Below are positions 48,292 through 57,151 of a stretch of 64,000 nt of DNA, piece after piece. Origin of the DNA: Rhizobium sp. (GTDB lineage: Bacteria > Pseudomonadota > Gammaproteobacteria > Burkholderiales > Thiobacillaceae); assembly GCA_019459285.1 (NCBI GenBank), contig JAIBEL010000029.1:1-64000 (forward strand), in the 5' to 3' direction. A program made the translations under genes and the position numbers. Within the stretch, counting starts at the first letter, position 1; every line of letters begins with the position of its first letter. Under the pieces are notes generated by a model, which searched no databases, was not told the DNA's origin, and saw only the letters and a program-made list of their open reading frames with translations.

Positions 48292-48459
48292 GAGCATTCT
48301 CCTGAATTTTTCCACACGGGAAATGGAAAGGACGTAACAGGACGGGATTCCCCGTAGTGGTTACTTACCAGCTTAAGCTGAGCCCCAGCCTGTACCATCG
48401 GCCTCCACTGAAAGGCCTGTCAGATAACGCTGACACACAGGCGTAATCGACAGGCATGC

Positions 48460-48633
48460 TTACTTGAGTGCCCGTGCTGCGAACACCCCCAGTAGCAGAA
48501 ACACGACGAAAAGAACGACCGCGATGTAGAACAGGATCTTGGCCGCGGCGGCAGCGCCCGCGGCAATACCAGTGAATCCGAACAGACCGGCAATCAGCGA
48601 CACGATGAAAAATAACAGCGCCCATTTAAGCAT
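48460..48633 (-). CDS. Second DUF1328 small membrane protein
   Basis: 57 residues starting [20 protein letters not shown], with [18 protein letters not shown] and a basic end ARALK. It follows GGAG at the proper distance. It is a paralogue of the protein at 48127-48291, upstream on the same strand, so the pair is a tandem duplication. Confidence 0.9.
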   Translation of the reverse strand: MLKWALLFFIVSLIAGLFGFTGIAAGAAAAAKILFYIAVVLFVVFLLLGVFAARALK

Positions 48634-49126
48634 GGTGATCTCTCCTCACAGGATATTGCGGTAAAAAAACGCAGGCACAGCGCCGGCGCAGGACAAGCGC
48701 TTTCGGCAGGGAGGCTGCGAAGGCACAAGAACAGTGGCCCCAGCCCGACCTTCCCTACGGCCCCCCCAGAGGGATGAAGGGAGCGTGGTCGCGACCCGGG
48801 TGAAGATCGACAGCATCGACATGTTTTTTCCAGGTGGTGTCGTTACGGCGATGCTTCATCCTGGACCGGCGGACAGGAAGCGTCTGTCGGAGAACGCCCC
48901 CACGCATCCCGGCAAACGGTGCATCCCCCCGTAAGCGTCGTCCGACACCACACAGCCTGCGGCAGTCCGTCGGAGGTCGCCTACAAGCGATCAAAGCATT
49001 GACGGACAAGGGGCTGCGGCATACGCCCATTCGAATCCCTCCTGCCGGGGCTTACGATCACTTCAGGCCTGCAATCAGATGCTGGCTCACATTTTTCTTT
49101 CCCACGTTTATTAAAGGAACGCTTCC
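48634..49126. other. Intergenic region with no recognised gene
   Basis: About 490 bp between the divergent DUF1328 and DUF883 genes. No convincing coding frame is present. Several short GTCGG/CCGAC words occur on both strands, and the last part is AT-richer just before the ribosome site of the DUF883 gene. It probably holds promoters for both stress genes. Confidence 0.4.
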
Positions 49127-49435
49127 ATGGAACCGACAAATCTCAATCCCAAGACCCCGACTTCGCAGAACGACACCGGCAACAACACAGCAAAAGAGCA
49201 CGTTCACCGCTCGCTGGACGAGGCACAGGCGGGGGCCGCCGAAGTTGCCGCCCAAGGCAAGGAAATTCTTCGCGACAGCGCTGCGCAAGTCCGCGAAGCC
49301 GTCAGCCACACGACCGACCAGGCCGCCCAATATGTGCAGGCCCAGCCCCTTAAGTCCCTGTTGATGGCGGCCGCGGCGGGCGCTGCGATCGCCATGCTCG
49401 CAGGTACGGTCGGCAAGCGTCACGGACATTCGTGA
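49127..49435 (+). CDS. DUF883 family protein (YqjD/ElaB-like)
   Basis: 102 residues: a polar N-terminus, an amphipathic Ala/Gln/Glu helix (about 28-75) and a C-terminal membrane helix (SLLMAAAAGAAIAMLAG) ending in basic residues. E. coli YqjD and ElaB share this layout and tether ribosomes to the membrane in stationary phase. It leads a YqjD-YqjE-YqjK-like trio. Confidence 0.87.
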   Translation: MEPTNLNPKTPTSQNDTGNNTAKEHVHRSLDEAQAGAAEVAAQGKEILRDSAAQVREAVSHTTDQAAQYVQAQPLKSLLMAAAAGAAIAMLAGTVGKRHGHS

Positions 49436-49467
49436 TGGATCTGCGCCACGGGAAGGGACGCTGAAGG

Positions 49468-49842
49468 ATGTGGCCGCCTTTGCTCAGGATATTGCTGGAC
49501 GAGCCGGCCCTCTTGGCCGAGCATGCTGCCGCCTATTCCGCGCTCATTCGGCAGGACGCGATGCGCTTGCAGGCGCGCCTGCTCCGGCGCCTGGGTTATT
49601 TGTTACTGCTGGGTGCGGGCGTCCTGCTAGCCGTGATTTTTGCAGGCATCGCACTGATGCTGCATGCGGCTGACGAAGGCTTGTACTGGCTGCTGTGGAC
49701 AGTGCCCCTCATTCCCTTGGTCGTCGCCGCGATCGCCGCCTGGCGCCTGAAGGGCGACACGCCGGGATGCCCGGCGTTTTCGCGCGTGCGCACCCAAGTC
49801 GCGGACGACATGCAATTGACTGGCTGGAAGAAACCGCAATGA
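49468..49842 (+). CDS. YqjE-like (phage holin family) membrane protein
   Basis: 124 residues, amphipathic N-terminus, two membrane helices (about 42-67 and 72-93). It lies between a YqjD-like and a YqjK-like gene, as in E. coli. Its stop overlaps the next start (ATGA). Function is unknown and it need not be phage-derived. Confidence 0.82.
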   Translation: MWPPLLRILLDEPALLAEHAAAYSALIRQDAMRLQARLLRRLGYLLLLGAGVLLAVIFAGIALMLHAADEGLYWLLWTVPLIPLVVAAIAAWRLKGDTPGCPAFSRVRTQVADDMQLTGWKKPQ

Positions 49843-50252
49843 CGACTCCTGCACCTGGAATCCCAACGAACCTTCCCACCGACCCGGAGGATCGGCTGGC
49901 GCTCAACCGCGCCATCCTGCGACAACGGCTCACCCGCATGCAGGCTCATCGCGCACCCGGCGCGCTGGATGCGCTCGATCAACTTGCCCGAACCGCTCTC
50001 CCATTTGCACGCCGGGTGGTGGCAGAAAACCCGTATGCCAGTCTCGGCGGGGGGATGCTGGCAGGCATGATACTGATGTACTGGAAACCCTGGCGCAGTT
50101 TGAGTGGATCGGTACTGGTCGGCTTGCTTGCGCGGCAGGCACTTGCCCTTGTGCCATCGCCCGGCGCTCACGCTTTCAACTGGTTGATGGCGGCAGCCCG
50201 CGCCGGCCGTAAACCGATCAATCCCGCTCACGCGAGCGGATCCGGAAAATGA
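49839..50252 (+). CDS. YqjK-like/hypothetical protein in the yqjDE cluster
   Basis: 137 residues. Basic helices (ALNRAILRQRLTRMQAHR) precede a short hydrophobic segment (SLGGGMLAGMILMYW) and another (LSGSVLVGLLARQALAL). The ATG at 49839 overlaps the previous stop. Position suggests the third member of the stress trio. Sequence similarity alone would not identify it. Confidence 0.7.
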   Translation: MTTPAPGIPTNLPTDPEDRLALNRAILRQRLTRMQAHRAPGALDALDQLARTALPFARRVVAENPYASLGGGMLAGMILMYWKPWRSLSGSVLVGLLARQALALVPSPGAHAFNWLMAAARAGRKPINPAHASGSGK

Positions 50253-50255
50253 AAC

Positions 50256-51683
50256 ATGCGGAGATTGCATTCATCCGCGGTTGGCCTTTCCCGAATCCTG
50301 CGCTTTCCGGGCCTGTTCCAATGCTTGGCCCTACTCGCCATCGCCTCGCTTTCAGCCTGCGCCACGTCGCCTCAGACGGTGCATCCGATACCCGAAGCCG
50401 AGCCCGTGGCATTTGAAAGCGCTCACGGCCCGGTTTCGACGCAAAGAAGCGAGCAGATCATCGATACCCTGGAAGACGCCTCAGGCGATAACGCCATTCT
50501 GAAAAAACATCTCGCCGTCGAGGAAGCGCTGAACCAGGACAGTCCGCTGGTTCTGGGCAACAAACTCAGGCTGCTGCAGGACGGACCTGCCACCTATGCC
50601 GCCATGTTTGCGGCCCTCCGTGCCGCCAGGCATTCCATCAACCTGGAAACCTATATCTTCGATGATGGCAGGATCGGTAACGAATTTGCCGACCTGCTGC
50701 TGGCCAAACAGGCGTCGGGGGTCCAGGTCAACGTGATCTACGATAGCGTAGGCTGCCTGGATACCCCTGCGGAATTCTTCGATCGTCTGCGCGATGGCGG
50801 CATCCGGATTCTTGAGTTCAACCCGGTCAATCCGGCGAACGCACACAAGCGAAAATGGCGGCTCAACAACCGCGACCATCGCAAGCTGCTCGTGGTGGAT
50901 GGGCGGATCGCCTTTCTGGGCGGGATCAATATCAGCGAGACCTATTCAAGTGGTTCCTTCTCGCGATCGAGGAAGAAGGGTGGATCATCCGAGGCCGGGT
51001 GGCGCGACACGCAACTGCAGCTCGAAGGGCCGGTAGTGGCCGAGCTCCAGAAAGATTTCCTGGACACCTGGACACGGCAAAAGGGCCCGCCCCTGCCCGA
51101 GAAGCACTATTTCCCGAAGCTCGTCACCGTGGGCAATGAAATTGTACGAGCCATCGCGAGCGAATCGGACGACCCTGCCAGCCCGATTTATCTCACCCTG
51201 TTGTCCGCCATCGACCACGCGGAGCGTTTCGTTCATCTGACCAATGCCTATTTCGTGCCGGATCCTCAGCTGGTTCGCGCCCTGGTCGGCGCGGCACGCC
51301 GCGGAGTGGACGTGCAACTCATCCTGCCCGGAAAAAGCGATTCATGGCTGGTCTTCCAGGCCGGGCGATCGCATTACACCGAGCTGCTACGCGCCGGCAT
51401 CCGGATCTACGAGCGTCGCGATACCGTCCTGCATGCCAAGACGGCGTCGATTGACGGTGTATGGGCCACGATCGGTTCGACCAATCTCGACTGGCGAAGC
51501 TATTTGCACAACGACGAAATCAATGCCGTGATTCTGGGAACCCATTTCTCACGTCAGATGGAAGCCATGTTCGACCAGGATCGGGCGGCATCCACCCTGA
51601 TCGAACCCGCCCGTTGGCAACGGCGCTCTCCCTTGCTGCATCTGGAGGAATGGGTCGCACGACGGTTCGAATACTGGCTGTAG
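50256..51683 (+). CDS. Phospholipase D family lipoprotein (ClsC/cardiolipin synthase-like)
   Basis: 475 residues with lipobox LSAC (about residue 35) and two HKD motifs, DHRKLLVVDG and LHAKTASIDG, each followed by the usual GG/GS residues (FLGGINIS, IGSTNLD). It is likely to transfer phosphatidyl groups to make cardiolipin. A lipid-anchored form is unusual for ClsC, so another phospholipid substrate is possible. It starts three bases after the preceding gene, in the envelope-stress run. Confidence 0.88.
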   Translation: MRRLHSSAVGLSRILRFPGLFQCLALLAIASLSACATSPQTVHPIPEAEPVAFESAHGPVSTQRSEQIIDTLEDASGDNAILKKHLAVEEALNQDSPLVLGNKLRLLQDGPATYAAMFAALRAARHSINLETYIFDDGRIGNEFADLLLAKQASGVQVNVIYDSVGCLDTPAEFFDRLRDGGIRILEFNPVNPANAHKRKWRLNNRDHRKLLVVDGRIAFLGGINISETYSSGSFSRSRKKGGSSEAGWRDTQLQLEGPVVAELQKDFLDTWTRQKGPPLPEKHYFPKLVTVGNEIVRAIASESDDPASPIYLTLLSAIDHAERFVHLTNAYFVPDPQLVRALVGAARRGVDVQLILPGKSDSWLVFQAGRSHYTELLRAGIRIYERRDTVLHAKTASIDGVWATIGSTNLDWRSYLHNDEINAVILGTHFSRQMEAMFDQDRAASTLIEPARWQRRSPLLHLEEWVARRFEYWL

Positions 51684-51728
51684 CCCGCTTCCGCCATTTC
51701 ATTCCCGCAACCATAGAAGGAGCTTGTG

Positions 51729-52274
51729 ATGACTACATTGATCGTCGGCCGTTTCCAGCAGCTATCCAGCGCAGATTCCGCCGTACGCGACTTGGGGCGG
51801 GTCGGATTCCACAAGCCTGAGATGTGCCTGGTGTACGTCAGTCCTCACGGCCAGCACGCCATCCACCCGGTGGGCGGCGATGCGGACGAATCCCCGGGCA
51901 CGCATGAAGCCGGGGCCGGCGCGATGACGGGTGCAGCCGGCGGGCTGGGAGCCGGTACGCTGGTCGGCGTGGCGACACTTCCCGCGCTCGGACCCGTGGG
52001 TCCCTTGCTGGGAGCCGCAGTCGGCGCCTATGCCGGCGCCTTGGTGGGCGCGCTGAAAAGCATGGACGAAAACGAGACGCAGGAGCCGGGCAGTCCGCCG
52101 CCCCGCGAACCCGGTATGCTGCTGGCGGTTGCGGCCGATGCGCCGGCCCGGCGGGAAAGCGCGATCGAGATCCTGAGCGAATATGCAGACGAGGTGGAGG
52201 AAATCGATGGCACCTTGCGCGATGGCGACTGGGTGGACTTCGACCCGCTCCAGTCGGGCAAAACCATCGGGTAA
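51729..52274 (+). CDS. Glycine-rich stress protein (YflT/GsiB-region type)
   Basis: 181 residues. The N-terminal alpha/beta part (TLIVGRFQQLSSADSAVRDL) resembles general stress protein 17M. A Gly/Ala-rich hydrophobic segment (about 60-105) is long enough for one or two membrane passes. The acidic C-terminus is EIDGTLRDGDWVDFDP. The ATG at 51729 follows AAGGAG. A similar architecture occurs at 59487-60038. Function is unknown. Confidence 0.75.
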   Translation: MTTLIVGRFQQLSSADSAVRDLGRVGFHKPEMCLVYVSPHGQHAIHPVGGDADESPGTHEAGAGAMTGAAGGLGAGTLVGVATLPALGPVGPLLGAAVGAYAGALVGALKSMDENETQEPGSPPPREPGMLLAVAADAPARRESAIEILSEYADEVEEIDGTLRDGDWVDFDPLQSGKTIG

Positions 52275-52437
52275 GGCCCGTAATTGCCGGCCTGCAACGC
52301 TCCCGAAACCGTATCCCGGCATCCCGCGGAGGCGCTGCCGTCAGACATGTCCTACCGCGTGCCTGACGCTAGACTGACTGCAGGCTCCCCGGCGTTCCTC
52401 TATGCTGTCTACTCGGCCAACCAATGGGAGCCCCTCC

Positions 52438-53184
52438 ATGCCACTGTCGTTCATCGTTGCCTGGATGCCGGGATCAAGGAATCGCGTTCTGCCTCGCCCT
52501 CCGCACCTGCCCGCGCGCGCCACAGATTTCCGCTCCCTGCTCGCAGGCGTCGTGTCGATTGCCTGGGGCGCGACAGGTGCGTCGCTGGCGCACGCCGATC
52601 GACTTGCCGGCGCCACGCTTGCACAGCAAGGCGGCGGGGGTGCCCCTGCCTGCATGACCTGTCATGGCGCCACAGGAGAAGGCCAGGCAGCGGCCGGGTT
52701 TCCGCGACTCGCAGGACAGGGCCAGGCCTATCTGTTGAAGCAGCTCCAGGCATTTGCCGACGGAACGCGCAAGAATCCCCAGATGGCGCCGATCGCCCGT
52801 TCGCTCAGCGCCGCACAGATGCGTGATGCCGCCGACTACTATGCCAGCCTCCCCGGCTGGAAGCAGGCGGGCGCGCCGCATACCCCTTCGGCTCAATACA
52901 CACAGGGGCTGAAAATCGTCACGGAGGGCGACTGGTCCAAGGAAATGCCCGCCTGTTTCGCCTGCCACGGCATCGCGGGCGAAGGGGTTCCCCCGCATTT
53001 CCCCGCCCTCGCCGGCCAGCCCACGGCCTACACCCAGACCCAGCTGAGCGCCTGGAGAGCGGCCCAGCGAACCAATGATCCGCTGGGCCTGATGCAGGCT
53101 GTCGCCGAGAAAATGAGCGACGCGGAAATCGCCGCCGTCAGCCGGTATCTCGAAAACCCGTCGCGCGCAGGGAAGGAAAAATAA
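52438..53184 (+). CDS. tsdB: TsdB, di-heme cytochrome partner of thiosulfate dehydrogenase
   Basis: 248 residues with c4-like halves, heme sites CMTCH (72-76) and CFACH (173-177) and FPRLAGQ/FPALAGQ motifs. The signal peptide is near residues 30-53. TsdB is the electron acceptor of TsdA and is encoded directly upstream of it in other bacteria, as here. The stop overlaps the tsdA ATG by one base. The start at 52438 follows GGGAG but gives a long pre-signal region, so a later start is possible. Confidence 0.85.
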   Translation: MPLSFIVAWMPGSRNRVLPRPPHLPARATDFRSLLAGVVSIAWGATGASLAHADRLAGATLAQQGGGGAPACMTCHGATGEGQAAAGFPRLAGQGQAYLLKQLQAFADGTRKNPQMAPIARSLSAAQMRDAADYYASLPGWKQAGAPHTPSAQYTQGLKIVTEGDWSKEMPACFACHGIAGEGVPPHFPALAGQPTAYTQTQLSAWRAAQRTNDPLGLMQAVAEKMSDAEIAAVSRYLENPSRAGKEK

Positions 53185-54158
53185 TGTCATTCAGAACCTG
53201 GTATAAAAGCCAGAAGCAGACGCGCAAATTCCATCCCGGCTGGATCGTGATAGCCGTCGGCGGAGTACTCGTCGTGGCTGGCATCATCGCGATACCGGCC
53301 ACCCTCGTTGCCGAGACCGCTCCACCGCCCGCGGCGGCCGCGTCACCGCCAGCTGCCTCGGGCCATGGCAAGGCGCCCGGCGCGGCCATGCCCAAAGTGA
53401 TCGAGCAAACGCCCGGCCCTGCCAGACTGCGCAACGCAAAAACAATCCAGGTCGATTTTTCGCCTCCGCCCGACGAGGCCATGCCCACCGACGAATTCGG
53501 CAAGGCCGTCCGTTTGGGCAAGGACATCTTCACCGACACCCAGACCTATGCGCGCCAATATGTCGGCAACAAGCTCAATTGCGTGAACTGTCATCTGGGT
53601 GCGGGACGCAAGGCGGATTCGGCCCCCTTGTGGGCCGCGTATGGCATGTTTCCGGCCTATCGCGACAAGAACAAGCACGTCAACACCTATGAAGAGCGTC
53701 TCGCCGGATGCTTCCGCTTCAGCATGAACGGAAAAGCGCCGGCCCCCGACAGCAAGGAAATGGTGGCGCTGGTCAGCTACAGCTACTGGCTGGCCAAGGG
53801 CGCGCCGCTCGGCGTCGAGCTCAAGGGCCGCGGCTATCCCCAGCTTGCCGAACCGTCGCAGAAGCCGGATGCGGTACGCGGGAAGCAGGTGTTCGAGGCC
53901 AACTGCGCCCTCTGTCATGGCGTCGACGGACAGGGAACGGAAATGAGCGGTCGCTACGTATTCCCGCCGCTGTGGGGAAAAAATTCGTTCAACGGCGGGG
54001 CCGGCATGTCCAAGGTCAAGAATGCCGCCGCATTCGTCCACGCGAACATGCCCCTTGGCAAAGGCAACTCGCTGAGCGAGCAGGAAGCCTGGGATGTGGC
54101 CCAATACCTGGATAGCAAGCCGCGCCCGCCAGACCCGCGAAAGGGAAAATCCTCCTAG
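53184..54158 (+). CDS. tsdA: Thiosulfate dehydrogenase TsdA (tetrathionate-forming)
   Basis: 324 residues with a membrane anchor (about 19-42), a Pro/Ala linker and two heme c domains. Heme 1 is CVNCH (133-137). The unusual axial cysteine is C176 in AGCFRFSMNG. Heme 2 is CALCH (241-245), with M289 as a likely distal ligand. It couples two thiosulfates to tetrathionate and passes electrons to TsdB. Known TsdA enzymes are usually soluble and periplasmic, so the retained N-terminal helix is notable. Confidence 0.9.
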   Translation: MSFRTWYKSQKQTRKFHPGWIVIAVGGVLVVAGIIAIPATLVAETAPPPAAAASPPAASGHGKAPGAAMPKVIEQTPGPARLRNAKTIQVDFSPPPDEAMPTDEFGKAVRLGKDIFTDTQTYARQYVGNKLNCVNCHLGAGRKADSAPLWAAYGMFPAYRDKNKHVNTYEERLAGCFRFSMNGKAPAPDSKEMVALVSYSYWLAKGAPLGVELKGRGYPQLAEPSQKPDAVRGKQVFEANCALCHGVDGQGTEMSGRYVFPPLWGKNSFNGGAGMSKVKNAAAFVHANMPLGKGNSLSEQEAWDVAQYLDSKPRPPDPRKGKSS

Positions 54159-54696
54159 CGAGACTGGTGGCTTCCAGCGTGGTCGACAATAAATAGAAGC
54201 ACCCATCAGCGGCAACCGAAGTATTGTCGGCACTCGGCCCTTTGACCATTTGACTAAGTACAAATGGCCTGATCGATTCGTGCAAAACACGCTCTACGTA
54301 TTCGTAGCAATTCCTTCGAAGTTTCGCGCACCTGAGGCGCCCACTTTGGTTTTTTTCTTATGACGCCTTATGCCCGTCTCCCATTAATGACCTACACGGC
54401 TGCCTTGGCATGTTTAGTGCAGAGCATATGCAGTTGCCTCGTATTCGTAGTGAAACAACGATACTGGCGGGTCAAGACATGATCGCCGAGGGCATTGAGA
54501 AACTGTTTGAGCCAGCGGGAATTAAACACAAAAACCCGCCTTGAACAGGCGGGCTGTAAAGTGTTCGTGCTTGACTCGGTCAGCTAATGGATACCTTGAT
54601 TCTTTCCGAATGTGTGAACCGAGGGGACATACACACTCTCACTTGAGTTTTACAGCCCCGGAAGCGGGACACCCCGCTCCCGGCGCCCGTCAGGGC
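54159..54696. other. AT-richer intergenic region
   Basis: No convincing gene is present. A 38-codon frame at about 54428-54544 lacks a ribosome site. Composition is clearly lower in GC than tsdA, suggesting decayed or acquired sequence. A terminator for the minus-strand gene lies at 54531-54553. Confidence 0.4.
54531..54553 (-). terminator. Terminator downstream of the repeat-rich stress protein
   Basis: GCCCGCCTGTTCAAGGCGGG on the minus strand is followed by TTTTTG. The 7-bp GC stem and T run are typical. It lies about 145 bp after the gene's stop. A second GC-rich stem (GCGGG/CCCGC) lies between. Confidence 0.7.
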
Positions 54697-55545
54697 TTAG
54701 CGACGATTTTGCCATCCGCGGCGTGCCGCTTCGGCATGTCCTTGTGCATCGCCATACCAGCCTCGGTCATCGCCTCCCGAGCGGGACCGACCTTGATCGT
54801 CCTCGTCATATCGCCGCGATGAGCCGGAAGATTCGCGGTGCCGCCATCCTTCCTCGGCCGCCCGAGCGTGGCCTTCATGGTCACCGAACCAGCCGCCATG
54901 ACCACGCCCACCGGACGAACCACGCGAACCTGAATCATAGTCATCCTCCCCCCGCGAGGAATACGACGACCCACGTCCCTGATACCGCTCTTCTGCTGCA
55001 CGTGCATGTCCTTCCGAATCGCCAAACCAACCGCCGTGACCTCGGCGGCCCGATGAACCCCGCATATTGCGATCATCGGCGTCGCTCATGAAACGCCCGT
55101 GTTCGTCGCGTTCGCGACCGGACGAACCGCGGGAGGACGAGCGATAGCCGTAGTCGTCATCGCGATACGAACGCCCGGAATGTTGCTGGTATCCACTGTT
55201 ATCGCCAACGAATCGTCCGTGTTCATCACGTTCGCGGTCGTACGATTGTGAGTGACGATAATCATCGCCACGACCATCGTCGTCATTCGTATAGCGGCCT
55301 TGCTCATCTCGGGCACGTCCGGACGACCTGCCGGAAGACCAGCGATCATCTTCGTCGCCTCGATGGGATCCTTGTGAAGAATAGTGGCGGCCGGATTTAC
55401 CGTCGTCGTCGCCTACGAATCTTCCGTGGTCGTCCCGGTCGCGACCGCTGGATTGGTAGCGGCTACGGCCGCCACTGTGGTAGTTGTCATCATCATGGGT
55501 AAAACGGCCGTGCTCGTCCCGTTCTTGTTCATACTGTCGTGGCAT
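54697..55545 (-). CDS. Repeat-rich hydrophilic stress protein (internal start)
   Basis: 282 residues starting MPRQYEQERDEHGRF. Five units of RDEHGRFVGDDD type occur in the first half, and three units of GGWFGDxEGHARAAEE type in the second, ending RRGW. Free-standing proteins with this layout are known in proteobacteria and start with MPR. The ATG at 55545 has its own AGGAG eight bases upstream. The frame is nevertheless continuous with the preceding hemerythrin gene. The protein is highly charged and likely disordered, and may protect against desiccation or other stress. Confidence 0.75.
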   Translation of the reverse strand: MPRQYEQERDEHGRFTHDDDNYHSGGRSRYQSSGRDRDDHGRFVGDDDGKSGRHYSSQGSHRGDEDDRWSSGRSSGRARDEQGRYTNDDDGRGDDYRHSQSYDRERDEHGRFVGDNSGYQQHSGRSYRDDDYGYRSSSRGSSGRERDEHGRFMSDADDRNMRGSSGRRGHGGWFGDSEGHARAAEERYQGRGSSYSSRGEDDYDSGSRGSSGGRGHGGWFGDHEGHARAAEEGWRHRESSGSSRRYDEDDQGRSRSGGDDRGWYGDAQGHAEAARRGWQNRR

Positions 55546-56124
55546 AGTTGAAATCTCCTGTCGATTAGAGTGAATGAAACAAAGTTCGAGCGATGGGAGC
55601 TCGATAGACGTGGAACCGAAGTCCTCACGCTGTTCCATGAGCTCCTTTTTGCGCGCCAGCAAACGCTTCCCCAGCGCGTTCATGTCGAGCTTTGCAGCTC
55701 GGGCTTTGGCGAAGATTCCATCGCTCGATTTCTCCTCTTCGCCAACATGATGTTTAACGTATTCGCTCAGCACCGAAACCTTGGCATCGTAATAAGGGCT
55801 GTCGGGTTGTTGTTGCAAGATTTCGCCGATAAGAAGTTTGACGCCGTCATGTTCGACCTGCGCCTCATCGAGTACGCTCGCTTCCACTTTGTTCTCGCGG
55901 CAGGAGGGGTAAAAAATTTCTTCCTCCAATCGGGAATGCACGATGAGTTCTGTGCATACCTGTTTCGCTATTTGCATCTTTTCTTCGGAAGTACCGGCGT
56001 CCTCATACTGTTTGAACAATCGTTCGACCGTACGATGATCGGTCTGCAATAACGTGATCGCATCCGACTGGCCAATGTCGGTGTCGGTGTCTGTGCCTTT
56101 CTTGCCCGAATTTTTTTCGCTCAT
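54697..56124 (-). CDS. Hemerythrin-domain protein, open frame continuing into the repeat protein
   Basis: The first about 170 residues are a four-helix hemerythrin/HHE domain (TDHRTVERLFKQYE, HSRLEEEIFYP, HHVGEEEKSSDG), similar to the protein at 56545-57027. That relative ends soon after ARKEELMADAG. Here ARKKELMEQR is followed by about 28 residues that look like translated spacer and then by the repeat protein, with no stop. The product could be a 475-residue fusion or two proteins. The ATG at 56124 follows GGAGAG. Confidence 0.75.
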   Translation of the reverse strand: MSEKNSGKKGTDTDTDIGQSDAITLLQTDHRTVERLFKQYEDAGTSEEKMQIAKQVCTELIVHSRLEEEIFYPSCRENKVEASVLDEAQVEHDGVKLLIGEILQQQPDSPYYDAKVSVLSEYVKHHVGEEEKSSDGIFAKARAAKLDMNALGKRLLARKKELMEQREDFGSTSIELPSLELCFIHSNRQEISTMPRQYEQERDEHGRFTHDDDNYHSGGRSRYQSSGRDRDDHGRFVGDDDGKSGRHYSSQGSHRGDEDDRWSSGRSSGRARDEQGRYTNDDDGRGDDYRHSQSYDRERDEHGRFVGDNSGYQQHSGRSYRDDDYGYRSSSRGSSGRERDEHGRFMSDADDRNMRGSSGRRGHGGWFGDSEGHARAAEERYQGRGSSYSSRGEDDYDSGSRGSSGGRGHGGWFGDHEGHARAAEEGWRHRESSGSSRRYDEDDQGRSRSGGDDRGWYGDAQGHAEAARRGWQNRR

Positions 56125-56544
56125 GTGACTCTCCAATGTCTCGTTGGAAAACAGTGCAATGGTTTGGCATCAACGCCTCGACAAGCTCCGCGGGGCGTAC
56201 TCATTTACCCTTCCATATCATTTCGATAACCGAGATTGCATTCTGGCGAACGTGCCTGAGCGCCACATTCGGAAAGGGCCGAGAGATAAGTGGGAAAGCG
56301 ATGGGAAACGCGTCGGAAGAGACTGATGAACTCGTGGTTCGCGGCGGACACCGCCGAGCCATACAATCAAATGGCTTTTCTAGAGCTGTCCGGCCAACCG
56401 TGCCAATACTGTGAGGGTTTATCTGACACGAAGTTAGGCGAAAGGCGCTAGTGCACGAAGGGGAACGCGCCGTTTAATACGAAACACCTCGCAGGACACT
56501 TGTCAGGAGGTTCGTTTGTTCATCCCTTTTCCGGAGGAAAAATA
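56125..56544. other. Divergent region between two hemerythrin genes
   Basis: About 420 bp with no convincing gene. AT-richer stretches near both starts probably hold the two promoters. A good ribosome site (GGAGG) precedes the right-hand gene. Confidence 0.45.
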
Positions 56545-57027
56545 ATGGCTACCACCAAGCAGAAAGATGCGTGCGATTTCCTTGACGCCGACCACAAGGC
56601 CGTCAAGAAGATGTTTGCCGAATACGAGGAATTGGCCGAAGCGCGTGGCAGTTCCCGGGAAAAGAAACGTCAGCTGGCGGAAAAAATCTGCCGCGAAATC
56701 ACGGTGCACGCGCAGCTGGAGGAAGAAATCTTCTACCCCGCGGTGCGCAAGGCGATCAAGGAAGATCTCATGATGGACGAAGCCGGCGTCGAGCACGCCA
56801 GCGCCAAGGATCTGATTGCCCAGATCCAGGAAATGACGCCGGGCGACACGCTCTATGACGCCAAAGTGACGGTACTGGGCGAGTACATCGACCACCACGT
56901 CAAGGAAGAGCGCAACGAAATGTTTCCGAAAGCCCGTGCGTCGAAAGTGGACCTGGTGAAAATGCGTGACGCCCTGCAAGCCCGCAAGGAAGAATTGATG
57001 GCGGATGCGGGGGCGTTGGCTGGCTGA
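56545..57027 (+). CDS. Hemerythrin-domain (HHE) protein
   Basis: 160 residues with metal-ligand pattern DHKAVKKMFAEYEE, HAQLEEEIFYPAV, EHASAKDLI and HHVKEERNEMFP, as in bacterial di-iron hemerythrins. It may bind oxygen or nitric oxide or sense iron. The ATG at 56545 follows GGAGG. It is a divergent paralogue of the N-terminal part of the gene at 54697-56124. Confidence 0.92.
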   Translation: MATTKQKDACDFLDADHKAVKKMFAEYEELAEARGSSREKKRQLAEKICREITVHAQLEEEIFYPAVRKAIKEDLMMDEAGVEHASAKDLIAQIQEMTPGDTLYDAKVTVLGEYIDHHVKEERNEMFPKARASKVDLVKMRDALQARKEELMADAGALAG

Positions 57028-57151
57028 GGTGGTCGGGCCGGTCCAGCGAAAACCGGATCATCACTAAAGGGGTCAGGGGTGGGCTCGAATGGCGCCTCAT
57101 CCGGCGCTCGCCTGGCCCGATTTTCCCACGCCCTTTCCTACGGGCGCTGCT

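Noticed and set aside
54428-54544. 38-codon plus-strand frame starting MQLPRIRSET
   Set aside because: It has no ribosome site or recognisable family and lies in AT-richer, probably decayed DNA.
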